From Pseudomonas knackmussii B13 (GTDB lineage: Bacteria > Pseudomonadota > Gammaproteobacteria > Pseudomonadales > Pseudomonadaceae): a stretch of DNA of 64,000 bases. The first letter of the stretch is position 1. Each line of letters begins with the position of its first letter. A program made the position numbers and the translations under genes. The stretch is taken from the NCBI RefSeq assembly GCF_000689415.1, contig NZ_HG322950.1:4533501-4597500 (forward strand), given 5' to 3'. The notes under the pieces were generated by a model. The model was given only the letters and a program-made list of their open reading frames with translations. It did no database searches and was not told the DNA's origin. Below, piece by piece: positions 48,031-58,313 of the stretch.

Positions 48031-50685
48031 GTGTCCATGGCTGCAACCATCGCTGCTCGGGATCAGTATCGGGCCCTCGGCCTCTCGACACTGGCATTTA
48101 CCCTCTGCTTCGCCGTCTGGACGCTGTTCTCGATCCTGGGTCTGCAGATCAAGGACGAGTTCAGCCTGTCCGACACCCAACTCGGCCTGCTGATGGCGAC
48201 GCCGGTGCTCACCGGCTCCATCTCGCGGCTGTTCCTCGGCTTGTGGACCGACCGCTATGGCGGGCGCTGGGTGTTCGGCATCCTGATGCTCGCCTCGGCC
48301 CTGTGCGTCTACTTGCTGACCTTCGCCAACAGCTTCGCCCTGCTGCTGCTCGCAGCGCTCGGCGTGGGGCTGGCGGGAGGGGGATTCATCGTCGGCACCG
48401 CCTACACCGCCACCTGGTTCGAGCCCGGCCGCCAGGGCACGGCGCTGGGCATCTTCGGCGCCGGCAACGTCGGTGCCGGCCTGACCAACTTCGCCGCACC
48501 CTTCCTGCTGCTGGCGCTTGGCTGGCGTGGTGCGGCGCTGGTGTACGCCTCGGTGCTCGGCGCCATGGGCGTGCTGTTCATCCTGCTGGCGAAGAGCGAC
48601 CCGCAGAGCGCCACGCGCCAGGCCCGCCCGGTGCCGATGAAGGAGCAGTTGGCGCCGCTGGCGGAGCTGCGTGTATGGCGCTTCTCGCTGTACTACTTCT
48701 TCGTCTTCGGCGCCTTCGTGGCCCTGGCACTGTGGCTGCCGCACTACCTGATGCAGGTGTTCGGCCTGAGCCTGGCCGGCGCCGGCATGGTCGCGGCGCT
48801 GTACACGGTGCCGGCGTCGCTGTTCCGCATCCTCGGCGGCTGGCTGTCCGACCGCTACGGCGCGCGCAAGGTGATGTACTGGACGCTGTCGATGTCGGTG
48901 CTGTGTACCTTCCTGCTGAGCTATCCACCTACTCGCTACATCGTCACCGGAGTGCGCGGCGAGCTGGAATTCACCATGAAGTTCGGTCTGCCGGCCTTCA
49001 CCCTGGTGATCATGGTCCTGGGCTTCTTCATGTCCCTGGGCAAGGGCGCGGTGTTCAAGCACATCCCCACCTACTACCCGCAGCACGTAGGCGTGGTGGG
49101 CGGCCTGGTGGGCATGATCGGCGGCCTCGGCGGTTTCCTCCTGCCGCTGACCTTCGGCATGCTCAACGACGTGATCGGCATCTGGCAGAGCTGCTTCATG
49201 CTGCTGTTCCTGATCGCCGCCGGTGCGCTGGTGTGGATGCACTACTCGATCCGCATGGCCGAACGCGTGGAATGGGCCGCGCGGCATGAAGCCCGCGACC
49301 TGCCGGAACTGGCCACGCCCAGCGGCTTGGTGCTGCAGGACTGGTATCCGGAAGACCCGGCGTTCTGGGCGGACAAGGGCAAGCGCATCGCCACCCGCAA
49401 CCTGTGGATCTCTATTCCCAACCTGCTGCTGGCGTTCTCCATCTGGATGGTCTGGTCGGTGGTGGTGGCCAAGTTGCCGCTGGCCGGCTTCAGCTATACG
49501 GCCAACCAGCTGTTCTGGCTGGCCGCCCTGCCCGGTCTGTCTGGCGCGACCCTTCGCATCTTCTACAGCTTCATGGTGCCGATCTTCGGCGGCCGGCGCT
49601 GGACGGCGCTTTCCACCGCCTCGCTGCTGCTGCCTGCGCTATGGATCGGCTTCGCCGTGCAGAACCCGCAGACGCCCTACCTGGTGATGCTGATCCTGGC
49701 CCTGCTGTGCGGCCTGGGTGGCGGCAACTTCTCGTCGAGCATGGCCAATATCTCGTTCTTCTATCCCAAGCAGGCCAAGGGCGGCGCCATGGGCCTGAAT
49801 GCCGGGCTGGGCAACCTCGGCGTCAGCGTCATGCAGTTCCTCGTGCCGCTGGCGATCACCACCTCGGTGTTCGGCAGCCTGGGCGGCGAACCGCAGAGCA
49901 CCGCCAGCGGCACGCCGCTGTGGCTACAGAACGCCGGCTTCATCTGGGTGCCGTTCATTGCCATCGCCGCAATCGCCGCCTGGTTCGGGATGAACGATAT
50001 CGCCAGCGCCAAGTCGTCGTTCCGCGACCAGATGGCGATCTTCAAGCGCAAGCACACCTGGTTGATGAGCCTGCTCTACACCGGCACATTCGGCAGTTTC
50101 ATCGGTTTCTCCGCAGGCTTCCCGCTGCTTGCCGGGCGTCTGTTCCCGTCGGTGGAAGTGCTCAAGTTCGCCTTTCTCGGGCCGCTGATCGGCGCCCTCA
50201 GCCGAGCCTTCTCCGGCGGCCTGGCCGACCGCTTCGGCGGCGCGCGGATCAGCCTCTGCGTGTTCGTGGCGATGGCCGCGTGCGTGTTCGGCGTGCTGTT
50301 CTTCATCGGCATCAAGGAGCAGCCAGGCGCCTTCTGGGGCTTCCTCGCCATGTTCCTGCTGCTGTTCTTCTTCTCCGGGGTGGGCAACGCCAGCACCACG
50401 CAGATGATCCCGGCGATCTTCCGCATCCAGACCCCGCGCCTGTATCCCGACCTGCCGGCGCCAGAGCAGGCACTGCGCAGCGAGAAAGAGTCGGCCGCCG
50501 CCGTCGGCTTCATCTCGGCAGTGGCCGCCTATGGCGGCTTCTTCATCCCGAAATCGTTCGGCAGTTCCTTCGCCCTCACCGGCGGCCCCGAGTGGGCGCT
50601 CTACTGCTTCATCGTTTTCTATGCGCTGTGCATCGCGCTCACCTGGTTCTTCTACACCCGCGGTAACGCCGAGGTTCGCTGCTAG
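48031..50685 (+). CDS. narK: Fused NarK1-NarK2 nitrate/nitrite transporter
   Basis: 884 residues, two MFS domains of about 430 each joined by a linker near 400-440. The first half (LFLGLWTDRYGGRWV, WLSDRYGARKVM) resembles NarK1-type nitrate/H+ symporters; the second (GGGNFSSSMANISFFYPK, SGGLADRFGGAR) has the NarK2-type nitrate/nitrite antiporter signature. P. aeruginosa encodes these as two proteins; a natural fusion is known in Paracoccus. The GTG start at 48031 has GAGGG 5 nt upstream (ATG 48037 is the alternative). First gene of narKGHJI. Confidence 0.92.
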   Translation: MSMAATIAARDQYRALGLSTLAFTLCFAVWTLFSILGLQIKDEFSLSDTQLGLLMATPVLTGSISRLFLGLWTDRYGGRWVFGILMLASALCVYLLTFANSFALLLLAALGVGLAGGGFIVGTAYTATWFEPGRQGTALGIFGAGNVGAGLTNFAAPFLLLALGWRGAALVYASVLGAMGVLFILLAKSDPQSATRQARPVPMKEQLAPLAELRVWRFSLYYFFVFGAFVALALWLPHYLMQVFGLSLAGAGMVAALYTVPASLFRILGGWLSDRYGARKVMYWTLSMSVLCTFLLSYPPTRYIVTGVRGELEFTMKFGLPAFTLVIMVLGFFMSLGKGAVFKHIPTYYPQHVGVVGGLVGMIGGLGGFLLPLTFGMLNDVIGIWQSCFMLLFLIAAGALVWMHYSIRMAERVEWAARHEARDLPELATPSGLVLQDWYPEDPAFWADKGKRIATRNLWISIPNLLLAFSIWMVWSVVVAKLPLAGFSYTANQLFWLAALPGLSGATLRIFYSFMVPIFGGRRWTALSTASLLLPALWIGFAVQNPQTPYLVMLILALLCGLGGGNFSSSMANISFFYPKQAKGGAMGLNAGLGNLGVSVMQFLVPLAITTSVFGSLGGEPQSTASGTPLWLQNAGFIWVPFIAIAAIAAWFGMNDIASAKSSFRDQMAIFKRKHTWLMSLLYTGTFGSFIGFSAGFPLLAGRLFPSVEVLKFAFLGPLIGALSRAFSGGLADRFGGARISLCVFVAMAACVFGVLFFIGIKEQPGAFWGFLAMFLLLFFFSGVGNASTTQMIPAIFRIQTPRLYPDLPAPEQALRSEKESAAAVGFISAVAAYGGFFIPKSFGSSFALTGGPEWALYCFIVFYALCIALTWFFYTRGNAEVRC

Positions 50686-50717
50686 CTGTCGGCAGCTCCC
50701 TGCCAAGGAGGATGGAA

Positions 50718-53700
50718 ATGAGCTTCTTCATCGACCGCTTGCGCTACCTGGTCAAGCGCCCGGCGGAGTTCGCCGGCGGCCACGGCGAGACCCGCGACGA
50801 GAACCGCGCCTGGGAAGACGGCTACCGCCAGCGCTGGCAGTTCGACAAGATCGCCCGCTCCACCCATGGGGTGAACTGCACCGGCTCGTGCAGCTGGAAG
50901 ATCTACGTGAAGAACGGACTGGTGACCTGGGAAACCCAGCAGACCGACTACCCGCGCACCCGCCCCGACCTGCCCAACCACGAACCGCGCGGCTGTCCGC
51001 GCGGAGCCAGCTACTCCTGGTACCTGTACAGCGCCAACCGCCTGAAATACCCGATGGCGCGCAAGGCCCTGGTGCAGCTGTGGCGCGAGGCGCTGGGCCG
51101 CCACAGCGACCCGGTGGATGCCTGGGCGAGTATCGTCGAGGACCCGGAGAAAGCCCGCCGGTACAAATCCATCCGCGGGCGCGGCGGCTTCGTGCGCACC
51201 GACTGGGACGAGATGCAGACGCTGATCGCCGCCGCCAACGTCTATACCATCAAGCAATATGGTCCGGACCGCGTCGCCGGCTTCTCGCCGATCCCGGCAA
51301 TGTCGATGGTTTCCTACGCCTCGGGCACCCGCTACCTCTCCCTGCTCGGCGGGGTGTGCCTGAGCTTCTACGACTGGTACTGCGACCTTCCTCCCGCGTC
51401 GCCACAAGTGTGGGGCGAGCAGACCGACGTGCCCGAATCGGCCGACTGGTACAACTCCGGCTACCTCATCGCCTGGGGCTCCAACGTCCCGCAGACCCGC
51501 ACGCCCGATGCGCACTTCTTCACCGAGGTGCGCTACAAGGGCACCAAGACCGTGGCCATCACCCCGGACTACGCGGAGATCTCCAAGCTCTGCGACGAGT
51601 GGATGAGCGCCAAGCAGGGCACCGACTCGGCCCTGGCCATCGCCATGGGCCATGTGATCTTCAGGGAATTCCACCTGGAGATACCCAGCGCCTACTTCAC
51701 CGACTACATCCGCCGCTACACCGACATGCCGATCCTGGTGGAACTGGAACAGCGCGACGACGGCAGCCTGGTGCCGGGCAAGCAACTGCGCGCCAGCGAC
51801 TTCGACGGCAACCTCGCGCAAGCCAACAACCCCGAGTGGAAGACCGTCGCCTGGGACGAGACCGACGAGCGCCTGGTGATGCCTCGCGGCTCCATCGGCT
51901 TCCGCTGGGGCGAGAGCGGCCACTGGAACCTGGAGCAGGTAGATGCCGATGGAAAGGAAATCAGCCTGCGCCTGTCCCAACTCGGTCGCCATGACGAAGT
52001 GGCGCGGGTGGCCTTCCCCTACTTCGGCGGCATCGAGCGCAAGCACTTCCCCAACGTGCCGATGCGCGACGTCATCTACCACCACGTGCCGGCCAAGCGC
52101 CTGAAACTGGCCGATGGCCGCGAGGTGCTGGCGGTCACCGTGTTCGACCTGACCGCCGCCAACTACGGCATCGACCGGGGGCTCGCCGCCACAGTCGGAG
52201 GCTCCGGCGAGGACGACGGCGCGACCGACTACGGCCAGCTGAAACCCTACACGCCGGCATGGCAGGAAGCGATCACCGGGGTCCCGGCGGCGCAGATGAT
52301 CCGCATCGCCCGCGAGTTCGCCGAAAACGCCGACAAGACCCATGGCCGTTCCATGATCATCGTCGGCGCCGGGATGAACCACTGGTACCACATGGACATG
52401 AACTACCGCGGGCTGATCAACATGCTCATCCTCTGCGGTTGCGTGGGCAAGAGCGGCGGCGGCTGGTCGCACTATGTCGGCCAGGAGAAGCTGCGCCCGC
52501 AGACTGGCTGGACGCCCCTGGCCTTCGCCCTGGATTGGAACCGCCCGCCGCGGCACATGAACAGCACCTCGTTCTTCTACAACCACTCCAGCCAATGGCG
52601 CTACGAGAAGCTGGAGGTCAGCGAGCTGCTCTCGCCGCTGGCCCGTCCACAGGACTTCAGCGGCAGCCTGGTGGACTTCAACGTCCGCGCCGAGCGCATG
52701 GGCTGGCTGCCCTCGGCGCCGCAACTGGGCATCAACCCCCTGCGCCTGGCGGCCGCGGCGCAAGCTGCCGGCAAGAGCACCGTCGACTATGCGGTCGAGC
52801 AGCTCAAGAGCGGACAGTTGCGCTTCGCCAGCGAGGACCCGGACAACCCGCAGAACCATCCGCGCAACCTCTTCGTCTGGCGTTCCAACCTGCTCGGCAG
52901 TTCCGGCAAGGGCCACGAGTACATGCTCAAGTACCTGCTCGGCACCCGTAACGGCCTGCTTGGCAAGGACCTCGGCGAGGCGGGCCGGCAGAAGCCCGAG
53001 GAAGTGCAATGGAAGGACGCGCCCATCGAGGGCAAGCTCGACCTGCTGGTGACCCTCGACTTCCGCATGTCCACCACCTGCCTCTACTCCGACGTGGTGC
53101 TGCCCACCGCGACCTGGTACGAGAAGGACGACCTCAACACCTCGGACATGCACCCCTTCATCCACCCGCTTACCGCCGCCACCGATCCGGCCTGGGAAGC
53201 GCGCAGCGACTGGCAGATCTACGATGGCATCGCCCGCGCCTTCTCCCGCGTCTGCGTCGGCCACCTGGGCGAGGAAACCGACCTGGTGACCCTGCCGCTG
53301 CAGCACGACAGCCCCGCCGAACTGGCCCAGCCACAAGTGCGCGACTGGAAGAAGGGCGAATGTGAGCCGATCCCGGGCAAGACCATGCCCTCGCTCATCG
53401 AGGTCAAGCGCAACTACCCGGAAACCTACGAACGCTTCAGCTCGGTGGGCCCGCTGCTGGAGAGCATCGGCAACGGCGGCAAGGGCATCGCCTGGCAGAC
53501 CCAGGAAGAGGTTGAGTTGCTCGGCAAGCTCAACTACCGCAAGCCCGACGGCCCGGCCGCCGGTCGACCGCAGCTGGCCTCGGCGGTGGACGCGGCGGAG
53601 ATGATCCTCGCCCTGGCCCCGGAAACGAACGGGCAGGTGGCGGTGAAGGCGTGGGCGGCGCTGTCGAAGATCACCGGGCGCGACCACACGCACCTGGCGC

Positions 53701-54482
53701 GGCCCAAGGAAGACGAGAAGATCCGCTTCCGCGACCTGGTGGCGCAGCCGCGCAAGATCATCTCCAGTCCCACCTGGTCGGGCCTGGAAGACGAGCACGT
53801 CAGCTACAACGCCTGCTACACCAACGTCCATGAGCTGATTCCCTGGCGCACCCTCACCGGGCGCCAGCAGTTCTACCAGGACCATCCCTGGATGCGCGCC
53901 TTCGGCGAAAGCCTGATGGTCTATCGTCCGCCGATCGACACCAAGGCCGCCGCCAGCGTCGCCGCGCCGCGCACCAACGGCAACCCGGAGATCGCCCTGA
54001 ACTGGCTGACGCCGCACCAGAAATGGGGCATCCACTCCACCTACAGCGACAACCTGCTGATGCAGACCCTGTCGCGTGGCGGCCCCATCGTCTGGATCTG
54101 CGAGGACGACGCCCGCGCCATCGGCGTGAGCGACAACGACTGGATCGAGCTGTACAACGCCAACGGCGCGATCGCCGCGCGGGCGGTGGTCAGCCAGCGG
54201 GTCCGCAGGGGCACGGCGATGATGTACCACGCCCAGGAGCGCATCCTGAACGTCCCCGGCTCCGAGCTCACCGGCACCCGCGGCGGCATCCACAACTCGG
54301 TCACCCGGGTCTGCCCCAAGCCGACCCACATGATTGGCGGCTACGCCCAGCTATCCTACGGTTTCAACTACTACGGCACCGTGGGATCGAACCGCGACGA
54401 GTTCGTGATGGTGCGCAAGATGCGCAACATCGACTGGCTGGACGGCGAAGGCAACGACTACCAGCAGGAGGCCGCGAAATGA
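50718..54482 (+). CDS. narG: Respiratory nitrate reductase, alpha subunit
   Basis: 1254 residues, standard NarG length. The FS0 cluster motif HGVNCTGSCSW (His plus Cys ligands) is at about residues 50-60, with the fourth Cys in PRGCPRGASYSW; the molybdenum Asp lies in YNSGYLIAWGSNVP. It reduces nitrate to nitrite at a bis-MGD cofactor on the cytoplasmic side. No twin-arginine signal. AAGGAGG is 6 nt before ATG 50718, preferred over ATG 50712. Confidence 0.97.
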   Translation: MSFFIDRLRYLVKRPAEFAGGHGETRDENRAWEDGYRQRWQFDKIARSTHGVNCTGSCSWKIYVKNGLVTWETQQTDYPRTRPDLPNHEPRGCPRGASYSWYLYSANRLKYPMARKALVQLWREALGRHSDPVDAWASIVEDPEKARRYKSIRGRGGFVRTDWDEMQTLIAAANVYTIKQYGPDRVAGFSPIPAMSMVSYASGTRYLSLLGGVCLSFYDWYCDLPPASPQVWGEQTDVPESADWYNSGYLIAWGSNVPQTRTPDAHFFTEVRYKGTKTVAITPDYAEISKLCDEWMSAKQGTDSALAIAMGHVIFREFHLEIPSAYFTDYIRRYTDMPILVELEQRDDGSLVPGKQLRASDFDGNLAQANNPEWKTVAWDETDERLVMPRGSIGFRWGESGHWNLEQVDADGKEISLRLSQLGRHDEVARVAFPYFGGIERKHFPNVPMRDVIYHHVPAKRLKLADGREVLAVTVFDLTAANYGIDRGLAATVGGSGEDDGATDYGQLKPYTPAWQEAITGVPAAQMIRIAREFAENADKTHGRSMIIVGAGMNHWYHMDMNYRGLINMLILCGCVGKSGGGWSHYVGQEKLRPQTGWTPLAFALDWNRPPRHMNSTSFFYNHSSQWRYEKLEVSELLSPLARPQDFSGSLVDFNVRAERMGWLPSAPQLGINPLRLAAAAQAAGKSTVDYAVEQLKSGQLRFASEDPDNPQNHPRNLFVWRSNLLGSSGKGHEYMLKYLLGTRNGLLGKDLGEAGRQKPEEVQWKDAPIEGKLDLLVTLDFRMSTTCLYSDVVLPTATWYEKDDLNTSDMHPFIHPLTAATDPAWEARSDWQIYDGIARAFSRVCVGHLGEETDLVTLPLQHDSPAELAQPQVRDWKKGECEPIPGKTMPSLIEVKRNYPETYERFSSVGPLLESIGNGGKGIAWQTQEEVELLGKLNYRKPDGPAAGRPQLASAVDAAEMILALAPETNGQVAVKAWAALSKITGRDHTHLARPKEDEKIRFRDLVAQPRKIISSPTWSGLEDEHVSYNACYTNVHELIPWRTLTGRQQFYQDHPWMRAFGESLMVYRPPIDTKAAASVAAPRTNGNPEIALNWLTPHQKWGIHSTYSDNLLMQTLSRGGPIVWICEDDARAIGVSDNDWIELYNANGAIAARAVVSQRVRRGTAMMYHAQERILNVPGSELTGTRGGIHNSVTRVCPKPTHMIGGYAQLSYGFNYYGTVGSNRDEFVMVRKMRNIDWLDGEGNDYQQEAAK

Positions 54483-56035
54483 AGATCCGTTCCCAGGTCG
54501 GCATGGTCCTGAACCTCGACAAATGCATCGGCTGCCACACCTGTTCGGTCACCTGCAAGAACGTCTGGACCAGCCGCGAAGGCATCGAGTACGCCTGGTA
54601 CAACAACGTCGAGACCAAGCCCGGCATCGGCTACCCGAAGGAGTGGGAAAACCAGAAGAAGTGGAACGGCGGCTGGGTACGCAATTCCGACGGTTCGATC
54701 AACCCGCGCATCGGCGGCAAGTGGCGGGTGCTGGCGAACATCTTCGCCAACCCCGACCTGCCGCAGATCGACGACTATTACGAACCCTACACCTTCGACT
54801 ACCAGCACCTGCACAGCGCCGCCCAGGGCGAACACCAGCCGGTGGCGCGGCCACGCTCGCTGATCAGCGGGCAGCGCATGGACAAGGTGGAATGGGGACC
54901 GAACTGGGAGGAACTGCTGGGCACCGAGTTCGCCAAGCGGCGCAAGGACATCAACTTCGAACAGATCCAGGCGGATATCTACGGACAGTTCGAGAACACC
55001 TTCATGATGTACCTGCCGCGCCTGTGCGAGCACTGCCTGAACCCGGCATGCGTCGCCTCCTGCCCGAGCGGCGCGATCTACAAGCGCGAGGAAGACGGCA
55101 TCGTCCTGATCGACCAGGACAAGTGCCGCGGCTGGCGCATGTGCATCAGCGGCTGCCCGTACAAGAAGATCTACTACAATTGGAAAAGCGGAAAATCCGA
55201 GAAGTGCATCTTCTGCTTTCCGCGCATCGAGAGCGGCCAGCCGACGGTGTGCTCGGAGACCTGCGTAGGGCGCATCCGCTACCTCGGCGTGCTGCTCTAC
55301 GACGCCGACCGCATCGAGGAAGTGGCCGCCTCGCCGGACGACCGCGACCTCTACCACCGCCAGTGCGAGATCTTCCTCGACCCCAACGACCCGGCCGTGA
55401 TCGCCCAGGCGCGCAAGGACGGCGTGCCCGACAACGTGATCGCCGCCGCCCAGGCCTCGCCGGTGTACAAGCTGGCCATCGACTGGAAACTGGCCCTGCC
55501 GCTGCACCCGGAATACCGCACCCTGCCGATGGTCTGGTACGTGCCGCCGCTCTCCCCCATCCAGTCCGCCACCGAGGCCGGCCACGTGGAATTCGACGGC
55601 GTGCTGCCGAAGATCGAGTCGCTGCGCATTCCGGTTCGCTACCTGGCCAACATGCTCACCGCCGGCGAGGAAGCGCCGGTGATCCTGGCCCTCAAGCGGC
55701 TGATGGCGATGCGCGTGTACATGCGCGCCAAGCACGTCGACAAGACGCTGAACACTGAAGTGCTCGACCAGGTGGGCCTGACCCAGCACCAGGTGGAAGA
55801 GATGTACCGCTACCTGGCCATCGCTAACTACGAGGACCGCTTCGTCATCCCCACTGGCCACCGCGAGCACATCCCCGAGGCCTACGCCGAACGCAGCGGT
55901 TGCGGCTTCACCTTTGGCGACGGCTGCAACGGCGGCAACAGCCAGGTCAGCCTGTTCGGAGGACGCAAGCAGACCGCCACCCTGGTCAAGCCGGTGCAGA
56001 CCTTCGACCCCGTGGAGGACGGCCGCCATGGGTAA
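54479..56035 (+). CDS. narH: Respiratory nitrate reductase, beta subunit
   Basis: 518 residues. Four ferredoxin-type clusters: CIGCHTCSVTC, CEHCLNPACVASC, the CRGWRMCISGC group in which Trp replaces a Cys and gives the 3Fe-4S centre, and CIFCFPRIESG. It passes electrons from NarI to NarG. Start and narG stop overlap as ATGA (54479-54482). Confidence 0.97.
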   Translation: MKIRSQVGMVLNLDKCIGCHTCSVTCKNVWTSREGIEYAWYNNVETKPGIGYPKEWENQKKWNGGWVRNSDGSINPRIGGKWRVLANIFANPDLPQIDDYYEPYTFDYQHLHSAAQGEHQPVARPRSLISGQRMDKVEWGPNWEELLGTEFAKRRKDINFEQIQADIYGQFENTFMMYLPRLCEHCLNPACVASCPSGAIYKREEDGIVLIDQDKCRGWRMCISGCPYKKIYYNWKSGKSEKCIFCFPRIESGQPTVCSETCVGRIRYLGVLLYDADRIEEVAASPDDRDLYHRQCEIFLDPNDPAVIAQARKDGVPDNVIAAAQASPVYKLAIDWKLALPLHPEYRTLPMVWYVPPLSPIQSATEAGHVEFDGVLPKIESLRIPVRYLANMLTAGEEAPVILALKRLMAMRVYMRAKHVDKTLNTEVLDQVGLTQHQVEEMYRYLAIANYEDRFVIPTGHREHIPEAYAERSGCGFTFGDGCNGGNSQVSLFGGRKQTATLVKPVQTFDPVEDGRHG

Positions 56036-56795
56036 CCACGAACCCTGTGAAGGGGCGACGGTGGGCCTGCTCAGCCTGCGCGTGCTGGCGCGGCTGCTCG
56101 ACTACCCCGTTGCCGAACTGCAGGCCGCCAGCGCCCAGGCCATCGACATCCTCGACGCCGAGGAGCGCCTGCCCGCCGGGTTGCGCACGCAACTGGCCCA
56201 GTGGTGCCGCGAACTGGCCGCCACGGATCTGCTCGACCTGCAGGAAGACTACGTCGACCTGTTCGACCGCGGCCGCGCCACCTCGCTGCTGCTGTTCGAG
56301 CACGTGCACGGCGAATCGCGCGACCGTGGCCAGGCCATGGTCGACCTCCTCGCCCAGTACGAGGCTGCCGGTTTCCAGCTCGACGCACGCGAGCTGCCGG
56401 ACTACCTGCCGCTGTTCCTGGAATACCTGTCCACCCGTGAGCACGACGAGATCGGCCAGTGGCTGGGCGACATCCAACACATCCTTGCCCTGCTCGCCGC
56501 GCGCCTGGAGGAGCGTGGCAGCGACTACGCGCTGGTGCCACGCGCCCTGCTCGCGCTGATCGGCGCCACCGACGCCATAGACGCGCAGCGCACGGCGGTC
56601 GAAGCGGAACAACCGGACAACACGCCCCAGGCCCTGGACGCGGTCTGGGAGGAAGAGGTGGTGCGCTTCAACGCCGAATCCGACCGCGACTGCAGCCTGC
56701 AGTCTGCCGAGGGCCGGCGCCTGGCCGAGCGCAAGTACGAGACCCAGCCCCAGGTCATCCAGGTCATGCCGTCCGCCCTGCCGGACCGCCACTGA
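56028..56795 (+). CDS. narJ: Nitrate reductase assembly chaperone
   Basis: 255 residues, helical TorD-like chaperone with LDLQEDYVDLFDRGRATSL near residue 75, the NarJ family marker. It binds the NarG N-terminus during molybdenum-cofactor insertion and is not part of the final enzyme. Overlaps narH by 8 nt. Confidence 0.95.
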   Translation: MGNHEPCEGATVGLLSLRVLARLLDYPVAELQAASAQAIDILDAEERLPAGLRTQLAQWCRELAATDLLDLQEDYVDLFDRGRATSLLLFEHVHGESRDRGQAMVDLLAQYEAAGFQLDARELPDYLPLFLEYLSTREHDEIGQWLGDIQHILALLAARLEERGSDYALVPRALLALIGATDAIDAQRTAVEAEQPDNTPQALDAVWEEEVVRFNAESDRDCSLQSAEGRRLAERKYETQPQVIQVMPSALPDRH

Positions 56796-56808
56796 ACGGA
56801 GGCTCGCC

Positions 56809-57492
56809 ATGTTCGAGGACTACCTGCTCCACCTGCTCTACGGCTACTACCCCTACCTGGCCGGCACCGTGTTCCTGCTCGGCAGCCTGCTGCGCTACGA
56901 CTACGGCCAGTACACCTGGAAGACCGGCTCCAGCCAGTTGCTCTCCAACAGGAACATGCGCCTGGCCAGCAACCTATTCCACATCGGCATCCTGGCGATC
57001 TTCTTCGGCCACCTGGTCGGCCTGCTGACCCCGCACTGGGTCTACGAACCGTTCCTCTCCGCCGGCCACAAGCAGCTCATGGCCATCGTCTTCGGTGGTA
57101 TTGCCGGAGTGCTCTGCGTGATCGGCGGCGCCATGCTGCTCTGGCGCCGGCTGTTCAACCCCAGGGTACGCGCGTCCTCCAGCGTGATGGACAACCTGAT
57201 CATCGCCCTGCTGCTGTTGCAGGCGTGCCTCGGCTTGATCAGCATCTTCTTCTCCCTGCACCACCTCGACGGCGAAATGATGCTGGCCCTGGCCGGATGG
57301 GCGCAGTCCATCGTGTTCTTCCACGGCGACGCTGCCAGCTTCTTGATCGGTACCCCGCTGATCTTCAAGGTGCACATCTTCGTCGGCCTCACCATCATCC
57401 TGCTGTTCCCCTTCACCCGCCTGGTGCACGTGTGGAGCGTTCCGCTGGGCTACTTCGGACGCAACTACCAGATCGTTCGCCGGCGCGGCTGA
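56809..57492 (+). CDS. narI: Respiratory nitrate reductase, gamma subunit (cytochrome b)
   Basis: 227 residues with five membrane helices. Haem-ligand histidines lie in LFHIGILAIFFGHLVG and in KVHIFVGLTIILLFPFTRLVHVWS. It oxidises quinol at the periplasmic face and anchors NarGH. Starts 13 nt after narJ with GGAGG upstream. Confidence 0.96.
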   Translation: MFEDYLLHLLYGYYPYLAGTVFLLGSLLRYDYGQYTWKTGSSQLLSNRNMRLASNLFHIGILAIFFGHLVGLLTPHWVYEPFLSAGHKQLMAIVFGGIAGVLCVIGGAMLLWRRLFNPRVRASSSVMDNLIIALLLLQACLGLISIFFSLHHLDGEMMLALAGWAQSIVFFHGDAASFLIGTPLIFKVHIFVGLTIILLFPFTRLVHVWSVPLGYFGRNYQIVRRRG

Positions 57493-57503
57493 GGAGTCCC
57501 AGC

Positions 57504-58313
57504 ATGGAAATGATCTCGCTCGAAACCCTGCCGGACACGCCCGCTCCGGTGATCCGCGTTGGCGACACCTTGTTCAGTGAGGCCGACATCGCCCGGGAAA
57601 CCCCCTTCCACCCGGCGGGCTCCCTGGCCGAGGCGCAGCTCAAGGCGGCTCGCGCCCTGGTCGTGCGCGAACTGCTGGCGCAACGCGCCGCCAGTCTCGG
57701 CCTGGCGCCGACCAGCGAGGACGACGACCAGGCGCTGGCGAGCCTGCTGGAGCGCGAACTGAAGGTCCCGGAGCCGGACGATAGCGCCTGCCGGCGCTAC
57801 TTCGAGGCGCACCGCGAACGCTTCTCCGAGCCCAGCAGGGTCAAGGTCCGCCACATCCTCCTGCCGGCGGCCCCGGACGATGCGCAGGCACGGGACGCCC
57901 ATTACCATCTCGCCGAGCGCCTGCTGGAAGAACTGCGGCAGCATCCTGAGCGCTTCAGCGAAATGGCTCAGCGCCATTCCGCGTGCCCCTCCCGCGACCA
58001 GGGCGGAGAACTCGGTTGGCTGGCCTCGGGGCAGACCGTCACCGAACTCGACCTGGCCCTGCATCGTCTACCGCCAGGTCTTTACGAACGGCCCTTGGCT
58101 TCACGCTACGGCTGGCACGTCGTCAGCATCGACGAGCGCCTCGAAAGCACGCCCCTGCCCTTCGCCCAGGTAGCACAAAGGGTCCATCACTATTTGCGCG
58201 AAGAGGCCACTCGCCAGGCGTTGCGCCAGTACCTGCTGGCCCTGGAAGCGGAAATTGGCGTCGAAGGCATCCATCTGGAAGACGAACCCGAACACGGCGT
58301 ATCTCGAACCTGA
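57504..58313 (+). CDS. PpiC-type (parvulin) peptidyl-prolyl isomerase of the nar operon
   Basis: 269 residues. An N-terminal helical region precedes a parvulin domain: VKVRHILLPA, HPERFSEMAQRHSACPSRDQGGELGW and GLYERPLASRYGWHVVSIDE. No signal peptide, so cytoplasmic; NifM-like architecture. It is the last gene of the nar operon (GAGGAG 7 nt before ATG), as in P. aeruginosa. A role in NarGH folding is inferred. moaA1, which follows in P. aeruginosa, is absent here. Confidence 0.9.
   Translation: MEMISLETLPDTPAPVIRVGDTLFSEADIARETPFHPAGSLAEAQLKAARALVVRELLAQRAASLGLAPTSEDDDQALASLLERELKVPEPDDSACRRYFEAHRERFSEPSRVKVRHILLPAAPDDAQARDAHYHLAERLLEELRQHPERFSEMAQRHSACPSRDQGGELGWLASGQTVTELDLALHRLPPGLYERPLASRYGWHVVSIDERLESTPLPFAQVAQRVHHYLREEATRQALRQYLLALEAEIGVEGIHLEDEPEHGVSRT

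Noticed and set aside
50682..54329. A 1215-codon open frame on the minus strand opposite narG
   Set aside because: narG is unmistakable on the plus strand; long antisense frames are expected in high-GC DNA with strong third-position bias. Similar antisense frames opposite 852-2984, 46022-47032 and 54458-56029 were dropped for the same reason.
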